From: Nitrosopumilales archaeon UBA218
GTDB taxonomy: Archaea > Thermoproteota > Nitrososphaeria > Nitrososphaerales > Nitrosopumilaceae
Length of the DNA: 5,690 nt
Assembly (NCBI GenBank): GCA_002499525.1
Contig: DAMC01000087.1
Coordinates: 17,920 to 23,609, forward strand
Reading direction: 5' to 3'
The notes under the pieces are model-generated. The model searched no databases and was not told where the DNA came from. It was given only the letters and a program-made list of their open reading frames with translations. Both the position numbers and the translations under genes were made by a program. The stretch's first letter is position 1. Each line of letters opens with the position of its first letter. Below, in pieces: positions 1 to 5,351 of the stretch.

Positions 1-28
1 ACATCAATATCAAAGATTTTTGGACAAC

Positions 29-919
29 CTAAAGAGTAGTGACCAAAGCTCCACTCTCGGTTGGAATGAACGTATGTTCTGCCTGAGCTACACGTTGACC
101 TGCAGCCTCATTTAACACTGGATAAGCTCTGACGATTTTATTTTTGATCAACTCTTCTAATGATGCCCTAGCTTCTTTTTCATCAAAAGATTTGGTTATC
201 CATCGCAAAGCAAATGGAAGAGTGTTGAAGTTTTCCCAGATGAAATCTGCAAGTCTGTTTGCATTATCGTTTTTTGTCTTTTTTCTGGAAACTAGGCCGA
301 AAATGTTCTTCGTCTTACCTTCTCTGACAAAACCCAATCCCTTTGAGGTTGTAACGAATGGCTCGCAGGCATATGCCTCTTTGGTCGATAATGAAAAAGA
401 TCCAATAGACCACATGTTGGGAATTGATTTTCCTGCATGAATCGTGAATTGTTCTAAAGAATGTCCTGAGAGATTCCCAATCGGTTTCAAGTTGTACTGC
501 ATTACAGTTTTTTGTATAGTCTTGCCTATTTCACTGGACTTGGTACCTTGCTTTACAATTCCCATTGCAGCCTTGAGTGCTGCTTCAGCAGCCTCTACTA
601 GAATTGCTGATTCTGGATCATATGATACTGATACTGCGGTATCAGCAATGTATCCGTTGATGTGGACGCCAAGATCTATCTTGATAAGATCCGCACTGGA
701 CAAAATTTTTGGGTCATTGGGCTCTGCAGTATAGTGTGCAGCAATCTCATTGAGGCTGGCATTTACGGGAAATGCACAACTACCTCCACGAGATTTAATT
801 TCAGATTCTACAGTCTCACAAATCTCATAAAGTGTTTTTCCAACCCAATCCTTGTTTCTAGCAATCTCTCGAACCTCGGATGCAATCTTTCCAGCTTTAG
901 TATAATCATCTAAATTCAT
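29..919 (-). CDS. map: Methionine aminopeptidase, type 2 (archaeal)
   Basis: Cytoplasmic metalloprotease that removes the initiator methionine from new proteins when the second residue is small. The 296-residue length matches archaeal type 2 enzymes (about 295 residues). The five dinuclear metal ligands of the pita-bread fold are all visible: D82 (in KIDLGVHINGY), D93 (in IADTAV), H153 (in GHSLEQFTIHAG), E186 (in CEPFVT) and E281 (in QAEHTFIP). The substrate-binding His of the HYT motif is H62. From residue about 190 to 270 there is the helical insertion that marks type 2 enzymes, so this is not a bacterial type 1 enzyme. The ATG start at 919 is supported by a strong TATA-like box 22 bases upstream, which implies a leaderless mRNA. 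The gene ends in TAG near the window edge and is transcribed away from the neighbouring tRNA. Nothing appears broken. The family call follows from the ligand set and length. Confidence 0.97.
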   Translation of the reverse strand: MNLDDYTKAGKIASEVREIARNKDWVGKTLYEICETVESEIKSRGGSCAFPVNASLNEIAAHYTAEPNDPKILSSADLIKIDLGVHINGYIADTAVSVSYDPESAILVEAAEAALKAAMGIVKQGTKSSEIGKTIQKTVMQYNLKPIGNLSGHSLEQFTIHAGKSIPNMWSIGSFSLSTKEAYACEPFVTTSKGLGFVREGKTKNIFGLVSRKKTKNDNANRLADFIWENFNTLPFALRWITKSFDEKEARASLEELIKNKIVRAYPVLNEAAGQRVAQAEHTFIPTESGALVTTL

Positions 920-940
920 TAGCTGTTTTGCCTTTAGTAG

Positions 941-950
941 TTATTTAAAA
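941..950 (-). promoter_or_regulatory. TATA box of map
   Basis: Read on the minus strand the sequence is TTTTAAATAA, close to the archaeal TATA consensus. Its near edge lies 22 bases before the map ATG at 919, so transcription would start at or within a few bases of the start codon. There is no room for a Shine-Dalgarno leader. Inference from motif and spacing. Confidence 0.65.
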
Positions 951-958
951 TCATGCAG

Positions 959-966
959 CTTAAATT
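959..966 (+). promoter_or_regulatory. Possible TATA box of tRNA-Pro
   Basis: CTTAAATT is centred about 29 bases before the tRNA 5' end at 992, the distance expected between a TATA box and the start of a nearly leaderless tRNA precursor in archaea. The match is weaker than the map box at 941-950. Because TTTAAA is symmetric, either box could in principle fire in either direction. Confidence 0.45.
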
Positions 967-991
967 GGGGCAGAAATTTTGCACACACAGC

Positions 992-1065
992 GGGATCGTG
1001 GTCTAGCTTGGTATGATTCGGGTTTTGGGTACCTGAGGTCGTCGGTTCAAATCCGGCCGATCCCA
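992..1065 (+). tRNA. tRNA-Pro, anticodon UGG
   Basis: A complete 74-base cloverleaf can be drawn by hand. The acceptor stem GGGATCG (992-998) pairs perfectly with CGATCCC (1058-1064), followed by discriminator A1065. T8 is at 999. The D arm is short: 1001-1003 pair with 1015-1017, and the fourth pair is T-T; the loop carries the GG at 1010-1011. The anticodon stem CGGGT/ACCTG (1019-1023 with 1031-1035) closes a seven-base loop, TTTGGGT, which places TGG at 1026-1028. The variable region is five bases (1036-1040). The T stem GTCGG/CCGGC encloses TTCAAAT (1046-1052). UGG reads CCN proline codons through wobble. There is no intron, and the CCA end is not encoded, so it must be added after transcription. 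A73 is usual for archaeal proline tRNAs. Confidence 0.97.
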
Positions 1066-1070
1066 TTTTT
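1066..1070 (+). terminator. T-run terminator after tRNA-Pro
   Basis: Five T residues follow the discriminator base directly. Archaeal RNA polymerase terminates at short U-tracts without needing a hairpin, so this is a likely stop for the tRNA transcript. A second T-run follows at 1084-1088, which also fits the TATA box of the next gene. Confidence 0.55.
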
Positions 1071-1083
1071 ACTAACCTCATAA

Positions 1084-1090
1084 TTTTTAA
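1084..1090 (+). promoter_or_regulatory. TATA-like box of the zinc-ribbon membrane gene
   Basis: TTTTTAA ends 22 bases before the TTG at 1112, the same spacing seen for map. This supports a leaderless start at 1112 or at the adjacent TTG at 1115. A second AT-rich stretch at 1097-1104 (TTTATTTT) is too close to act as the box for this start. Confidence 0.45.
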
Positions 1091-1111
1091 TCGAGATTTA
1101 TTTTCTAAAAA

Positions 1112-1348
1112 TTGTTGAGTGCAAAAAGAGAATGGATTTTGATTGCAGGAGTCATGCTTTTCATGATAGGGCTTTTGGGAACAGGACTGGCGTTAATCTA
1201 TTCTGTAATAATCGCAATTGGACTGTATGCTGCAATCAAAGTTTATGTTGGTAGGAAAAAACTCAAAATCGCTCGGGATGTGCCTGAAGGAATATGTGTC
1301 CAATGCGGGTCTAGCATATCCGGTGGAAAATGCCCACACTGTGATTAA
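1112..1348 (+). CDS. Small membrane protein with C-terminal zinc ribbon, function unknown
   Basis: A 78-residue protein with no name I can assign. Residues 8-28 and about 30-46 are two strongly hydrophobic helices separated by a tight turn. They are preceded by a basic start (AKRE) and followed by RKKLK (48-52), so by the positive-inside rule both ends face the cytoplasm. The tail has four cysteines, C62-x2-C65 and C74-x2-C77, in the form CVQCG...KCPHC. This is a compact zinc ribbon of the kind found in many small archaeal proteins. Start: no ATG fits. TTG at 1112 (or TTG at 1115) is chosen because a TATA-like box lies 22 bases upstream and no ribosome-binding site is seen, which points to leaderless translation. 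The first in-frame ATG encodes M15, inside the first helix. A role as a membrane-tethered adaptor or regulator is only a guess. That the gene is real rests on the coherent helix-plus-ribbon design. Confidence 0.78.
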   Translation: MLSAKREWILIAGVMLFMIGLLGTGLALIYSVIIAIGLYAAIKVYVGRKKLKIARDVPEGICVQCGSSISGGKCPHCD

Positions 1349-1368
1349 ATTAGATAATCATACGCACT

Positions 1369-1377
1369 ATTTTTTAA
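1369..1377 (+). promoter_or_regulatory. Possible promoter of the lamin-tail repeat protein
   Basis: TATTTTTTAA-type sequence in the 137-base gap between the zinc-ribbon gene and the large secreted-protein gene. Its end is 25 bases before an in-frame ATG at 1402 and about 109 bases before the ATG at 1486 that begins the signal peptide. It would therefore give either a leaderless mRNA starting at 1402 or a transcript with a leader of about 85 bases. The T-run may also terminate the upstream gene. A second weaker candidate, TTCTAAAATC at 1446-1455, would place a start about 10 bases before 1486. The rest of the gap shows no RNA-like structure or repeat. Confidence 0.4.
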
Positions 1378-1485
1378 CGATGGGTGCCGAAATTGGCTAA
1401 AATGTACCCCCCATTGACCACTTGCTCAACTTTTACTCAAATTAGTTCTAAAATCACATTGGACTCGAAAATACTTTGTAGGAAA

Positions 1486-4400
1486 ATGAGTACATTGCCC
1501 CTAGCTGGCGCATTTGCAGCTTTACTGTTTGTTGGATTTTTTGGGGTTTCATATGCTACTGACCAGATTGCAGATCATGTTGTAATTAACGAAGTTGACA
1601 CAAACCCACCAGGAGATGATGCCAGATCTGTAGTTGAGTGGGTTGAACTGTACAACCCTACGGAAAAATCTGTAAATCTTTCTGGTTGGCAAATCTCTTC
1701 ATCTGTTGGCCAAAAAAAGACACTGACTTTACCCCCTTCTGCAATAATAAAGCCTGGACAGTTTCTTGTTTATTCTAATCAAATACTTTGGTTCAGTGAC
1801 ATTTCAGAACAAGTTGTTTTAAAAGACAAAAATGGTGAAATCATTGATCAGACACAAGTCATTTCGGATAAAAAAAATGACGCAAACTCGTGGCAAAGAA
1901 AGTATGACGGTCTCATTTCTGATTCTAATCAATGGATCTTTAGAATGTCATCTCCTGGCTCTTCAAATGGAAAATTATTTGGCGGGCCTACAAATCTAAC
2001 AGAGCTTACCACTTCGGTAACCACTAACAAGAAAGACTATCTTCTTGATGAAACAGTGACTATCTCTGGAAATGTCTCAAAAAGAGTTTACCAAGAAAAA
2101 CCCAGTTTCTCACAACAAGAATTAACAATTAACGTTGACGGACCGGCAAAGTTTCAACAATCCTTTACAATGTATCCAGACGCAAATCTAAAATTCAAAA
2201 CAAAGATCAAACTGGACCCTGTTTTGGGTGCAACGCTGGGAACATACAAAGTCGATGTCAAGTATGGAGAGGCCACGGACTCGGCAATATTTACCACAAT
2301 TGCACAAAAAACAGGCATTCAAGAAGCAGAATCTGAAGAACTTGAAATTATAACTGACAAAGAATTCTACTTGCCAGGACAGACAGTAAAGTTCACCGCA
2401 AAGACAAATACGATAATTCCTGGAACTGGACTAAAATATTCCGTTTATGATCCAAACGGCATAGAATTGTTCTCGGGCAAACTATTCCCTGATGCTCAAG
2501 GCATGTTCTCTGGTAATGTCTTCATGAGTCCTACAAAACCAGTATACGGAACACTAGATATTGTTGCACAATATGGAAAACAAAACGCTCGTGTTTTGTT
2601 TGAATTAATCAAGGACGAAAAAGATAGCCAAAAAATCATTCTTACCACTGACAAAGACGTTTATGGTCCAGGCGAAAACATAATCATTTCAGGTAGAAGT
2701 AACAAATATGTCCCAGCGCTGGATTTGGATGTAGTACAGGCTGGAACTGGTTCTCTAAGTGTTAGTTCAAACAAAATATTCCAACTCAAAGATCAAGTCA
2801 ATCTTGCAGGGGATAGTACTTTTAGATACGAACTCAAAGTTCCTGCAGGTGAACAAAATCTAGGTGACTACAAAGTTACTGTTTCAAAAGATTTTGGTAG
2901 TGCAACTGCTAGGTTCAAGATTGCTCAAAATCCTCAAACTGCGGCCTTGGAAACAAATTACTACATCAAAACTGATAACGACTTGTATCTTAAAGGACAA
3001 ATCGTTCATGTTACAGGCCACGTCAACTTGGCAACTAGAAGCTCACTTGAGGCAGTTCCAGTATTGATATCTCTTATGGATGAAAATGGAAAACAAATTG
3101 TAATTGACACTCAAATATCCAATCAACAACTGGTCCAGAACAAAGTTATCACAAAAACTTCTACCTATTCTTTCACATCAATTCCTGATCAAATTGGAAA
3201 CTTTAATCTGGACTTTAAGATTCCACAATCATTCAGCCCAGCATCGTATACTATACGTGGCGTATATGATAAACGAACCTTTGATACTGCATTTTCCGTC
3301 CAGAGTGCAATTGATATTAAAAATACCAACATTATTGCCAAGACCGACAAATCAGTCTATGGTTTAGGTCAAACTGTTAATGTAAATGGAACCTTTTTCA
3401 GCGGACAATCTACTATCAAAATTACTCTGACCCAACCCGGAGGTAAAATCATCAATGACGGAGTCAAAGTCGATAATAGCCGCTTTGCTTGGAGTTGGAC
3501 TATACCGTCCGCTGAATACACATCAGCAGACATTCGTGATCTCAGACAGTCTAAACCAACTGTGTTTGGGGTTTACGTGCTTACCTTGTCCTCTTCTAAT
3601 CAATCCGTTGACCTTTTCTTCAAGGTATCTAAGGATCCAGCACTTGATACTCTGGAAGTAAAACCGCTGGAGGTAAATACGGATAAATCCGTTTATCATG
3701 CCGGTGAGAAGCTAACTGTCTTCGGCGAGGCAATCAAAAGAATGACTGCTGACAAACAATTCAGTGTGGTTGTGGATAGGGTAAATGTAGAAGTCAGAAA
3801 CTCTGCCAACAAAGCAATCTATACGTCAAGTTTGGATATTGATAATGGTGGAGCTTTTCAGGCAACATATGATCTTCCAATCACAATATTCAAGGATGGA
3901 AAATACAAAATCGTAGCTACATATCAGAAATTAAGAACAGACACCTCATTTGAAATCAAAAATGTTTTGCCAATCAAAACCGGCTCGAAATTGACCCTGG
4001 TACTATCTGCCGACAAGCCACAATACGTTAGGGGAGACACTGTACACATCACAGGTTCTACTACTCAAGTTCTCTCCTCACCAAAACTGAACCTTGTAGT
4101 GAACTTCCAAAAAGAAGGCGCCATTGACTGTAAATTATTTTATTGTGGATTGGGAGTCAAACCAATCGATATATCTCGCAGCTATTCTAATGGTGTTTTT
4201 TCATATGACTATGCAATTCCAACAAATGCCGCCCTTGGAAAATACGATGTAATTGTAGATACAGAGTTTGGCACGTTTAACACAAGCTTTGATGTTGTTG
4301 AACAACTTGCCAAAAAAGTCACCGGACCTGGAAAAATATCTGATAAATTTAACAGGATAACCAACTCTACTGTCGAAGTGGGACTCTATGAGCAAAACAG

Positions 4401-4761
4401 AGACGGCATGCAAATTGCACCACACCAAATACAAGGTTCATTGGTAGTGCCTAAAGGACTTGAAAAAACTACCAACCTAAAAATCACTGCAGATGATGGA
4501 AGTTGCATTATCGGACAGTCCAAAGAATGCCTAGTTTCTGAATCAACCAAGGTAAAGGATGTGGATTACAAGATTGTAAAAGTCGCTGGAATGAATTACA
4601 AGGTGACATACTCTGGATTTGACAAAGTTCTAGAGAAATTCTCAATTACCCCAGAAATCGTCGATGATGTCATTCCTGACTCTACATGGACAATTAAGAT
4701 GGACAAACCCGCAAGCTCTGCAAAACTCTACTATGAGATAGTTTACAAGCAAATCCAGTAG
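1486..4761 (+). CDS. Large secreted protein: lamin-tail domain plus seven Ig/macroglobulin-like repeats
   Basis: A predicted extracellular protein of 1091 residues. Residues 1-24 form a hydrophobic signal peptide ending in VSYA, with likely cleavage before T25. Residues about 28-160 match the lamin-tail (LTD) beta-sandwich: the VVINEVD opening, then EWVELYNPTEKSVNLSGWQ, the LPPSAIIKPGQFLVY strand, and W136 near its end. Next come seven diverged beta domains, each opening with a T-D-K-x-x-Y-x-x-G-x-x-V-x-I-x-G signature. Their tyrosines are at 185, 295, 393, 501, 625, 737 and 847. They resemble Ig-like or MG2-type macroglobulin domains. Residues 946-1091 are a separate C-terminal domain I do not recognise. 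No C-terminal membrane helix is visible. Start: the open frame reaches back to GTG 1384 and ATG 1402, but the extra 28-34 residues look like noncoding sequence, and ATG 1486 puts the signal peptide at the N-terminus with TAGGA just before it. A weakness is that this start gives a signal peptide without basic residues, while R and K lie just upstream. The family is clear and the role (cell surface, adhesion or matrix) is inferred. Confidence 0.93.
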   Translation: MSTLPLAGAFAALLFVGFFGVSYATDQIADHVVINEVDTNPPGDDARSVVEWVELYNPTEKSVNLSGWQISSSVGQKKTLTLPPSAIIKPGQFLVYSNQILWFSDISEQVVLKDKNGEIIDQTQVISDKKNDANSWQRKYDGLISDSNQWIFRMSSPGSSNGKLFGGPTNLTELTTSVTTNKKDYLLDETVTISGNVSKRVYQEKPSFSQQELTINVDGPAKFQQSFTMYPDANLKFKTKIKLDPVLGATLGTYKVDVKYGEATDSAIFTTIAQKTGIQEAESEELEIITDKEFYLPGQTVKFTAKTNTIIPGTGLKYSVYDPNGIELFSGKLFPDAQGMFSGNVFMSPTKPVYGTLDIVAQYGKQNARVLFELIKDEKDSQKIILTTDKDVYGPGENIIISGRSNKYVPALDLDVVQAGTGSLSVSSNKIFQLKDQVNLAGDSTFRYELKVPAGEQNLGDYKVTVSKDFGSATARFKIAQNPQTAALETNYYIKTDNDLYLKGQIVHVTGHVNLATRSSLEAVPVLISLMDENGKQIVIDTQISNQQLVQNKVITKTSTYSFTSIPDQIGNFNLDFKIPQSFSPASYTIRGVYDKRTFDTAFSVQSAIDIKNTNIIAKTDKSVYGLGQTVNVNGTFFSGQSTIKITLTQPGGKIINDGVKVDNSRFAWSWTIPSAEYTSADIRDLRQSKPTVFGVYVLTLSSSNQSVDLFFKVSKDPALDTLEVKPLEVNTDKSVYHAGEKLTVFGEAIKRMTADKQFSVVVDRVNVEVRNSANKAIYTSSLDIDNGGAFQATYDLPITIFKDGKYKIVATYQKLRTDTSFEIKNVLPIKTGSKLTLVLSADKPQYVRGDTVHITGSTTQVLSSPKLNLVVNFQKEGAIDCKLFYCGLGVKPIDISRSYSNGVFSYDYAIPTNAALGKYDVIVDTEFGTFNTSFDVVEQLAKKVTGPGKISDKFNRITNSTVEVGLYEQNRDGMQIAPHQIQGSLVVPKGLEKTTNLKITADDGSCIIGQSKECLVSESTKVKDVDYKIVKVAGMNYKVTYSGFDKVLEKFSITPEIVDDVIPDSTWTIKMDKPASSAKLYYEIVYKQIQ
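2023..4299 (+). repeat. Seven tandem diverged protein-level repeats (about 100-124 residues each)
   Basis: The repeat signature TDKxxYxxGxxVxIxG recurs within the secreted-protein gene, with tyrosine codons at 2038, 2368, 2662, 2986, 3358, 3694 and 4024. Spacings are 110, 98, 108, 124, 112 and 110 residues. Clear examples are TDKEFYLPGQTVKFTA, TDKDVYGPGENIIISG, TDKSVYGLGQTVNVNG and ADKPQYVRGDTVHITG. At the DNA level the copies are not obviously alike, so this is an old array held together by fold rather than a recent tandem duplication. Several units end in a YxVxxxYG-like strand (for example YKVDVKYG and YDVIVDTEFG), as expected for the last strand of a beta-sandwich. Confidence 0.85.
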
Positions 4762-4762
4762 G

Positions 4763-4770
4763 AAAATATT
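4763..4770 (+). promoter_or_regulatory. Possible TATA box of tsr3
   Basis: AAAATATT begins two bases after the stop codon of the secreted-protein gene and ends 23 bases before the ATG at 4793. That spacing fits a leaderless transcript. Read-through from the upstream gene is also possible because the gap is only 31 bases. Confidence 0.4.
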
Positions 4771-4792
4771 CTCCCCAATTGTAATAATTGTG

Positions 4793-5293
4793 ATGAACGT
4801 ACAAGTTTTGATGTTCAAGCAGGATGATCCAAAAAAATGCACAGCAGCAAAACTAGTTAAATTCGATCTAGCTAAAAGCATCAAAAAAATTACTTCCAGA
4901 ACAATAATCCTGGACCCTTTTGCAAAACAGACTCTTTTAAAACAAGATGCAAAACTTGCAGACTCTATTACTGGCATTGATTGTTCTTGGAATTTGGCGG
5001 ATTCGACATTCAGCAAAAAATTCGGCGGCATTCCTAGGAAACTCCCGCCGCTGTTTGCAGGTAATCCAGTTAACTATGCAAAACTTGGCAAGCTTACCAC
5101 TGTTGAAGCAATAGCTGGAGCGGCATTCATAATGGGATTTCATGAATTGGGAAAAGAACTACTATCGAAATTTAACTGGGGTCACACGTTTTACGAACTC
5201 AATGAGAACCTTCTTGCTGACTATGAAAAAATCGAGATAGAAGAGCAAATTGGACCGCTTTTGGCCGAATATGGGATCGCACATGTTGACTGA
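4793..5293 (+). CDS. tsr3: Tsr3-family rRNA aminocarboxypropyltransferase (DUF367)
   Basis: Cytoplasmic enzyme that transfers the 3-amino-3-carboxypropyl group of S-adenosylmethionine to a uridine or (N1-methyl)pseudouridine in helix 31 of small-subunit rRNA, a late ribosome-maturation step. The 166-residue protein shows the family landmarks in order: an N-terminal QDDPKKCTAAKLVKF segment (10-24), LDPFAKQ (40-46), DCSWN with the conserved W66 that contacts the cofactor in characterised archaeal Tsr3, then PPLFAGNPVNYAKLGKL (85-101) followed directly by TTVEA, and the FNWGHTFYELNENLLADY helix near the C-terminus. The length is that of the compact archaeal form, without the acidic tail of the yeast protein. 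Start: ATG 4793 is preferred. GTG 4790 directly before it adds one residue, and ATG 4811 would cut into the first strand. A TATA-like box 23 bases upstream suggests a leaderless mRNA. Its place between a surface protein and a transporter looks incidental. The family assignment is firm, while the exact target nucleotide is inferred from homologues. Confidence 0.94.
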   Translation: MNVQVLMFKQDDPKKCTAAKLVKFDLAKSIKKITSRTIILDPFAKQTLLKQDAKLADSITGIDCSWNLADSTFSKKFGGIPRKLPPLFAGNPVNYAKLGKLTTVEAIAGAAFIMGFHELGKELLSKFNWGHTFYELNENLLADYEKIEIEEQIGPLLAEYGIAHVD

Positions 5294-5320
5294 GAAGCAA
5301 ATAAGGTATTCAGAGTAAAG

Positions 5321-5327
5321 ATTTATT
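5321..5327 (+). promoter_or_regulatory. Possible TATA box of the APC transporter gene
   Basis: ATTTATT ends 25 bases before the ATG at 5352, again consistent with transcription starting close to the start codon. It lies in the 58-base gap after tsr3, in which no hairpin or long T-run is evident. Confidence 0.4.
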
Positions 5328-5339
5328 CAAACACTCTTT

Positions 5340-5344
5340 GGGAG
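5340..5344 (+). promoter_or_regulatory. Possible ribosome-binding site of the APC transporter gene
   Basis: GGGAG lies seven bases before ATG 5352, a usable Shine-Dalgarno spacing. It competes with the leaderless reading implied by the TATA-like box at 5321-5327. It could still serve if the gene is co-transcribed with tsr3. Confidence 0.35.
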
Positions 5345-5351
5345 CGGTTAG

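Noticed and set aside
144..913. Plus-strand open frames at 144-440, 444-734 and 662-913
   Set aside because: They lie antisense to map, whose catalytic residues are all intact. Their translations have no recognisable pattern.
1018..1036. Alternative tRNA anticodon pairing with a nine-base loop (stem TCGGG/CCTGA)
   Set aside because: Shifting by one base gives the standard five-pair stem with a seven-base loop and T33, so TGG is the anticodon and no intron is needed.
1218..1400. Plus-strand open frame overlapping the zinc-ribbon gene
   Set aside because: It is out of frame with the well-formed membrane/zinc-ribbon protein and reads into the intergenic gap.
1579..1980. Lamin-tail domain as a sign of eukaryotic origin
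   Set aside because: LTD domains are widespread in secreted bacterial and archaeal proteins, and base composition here matches the neighbouring genes.
2864..3661. Plus-strand open frames at 2864-3067, 3104-3367 and 3455-3661
   Set aside because: They are frame-shifted shadows within the secreted-protein gene, with low-quality translations and no promoter signals.
2023..4299. Recent DNA tandem repeat or CRISPR-like array
   Set aside because: Periodicity is visible only in the protein. The DNA copies are strongly diverged and unevenly spaced.
4201..5143. Minus-strand open frames at 4201-4434, 4642-5031 and 4937-5143
   Set aside because: They are antisense to the secreted-protein gene and tsr3. 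The 4642-5031 frame has a hydrophobic stretch that comes from the complement of Lys- and Asn-rich codons, and it has no homology-like features.
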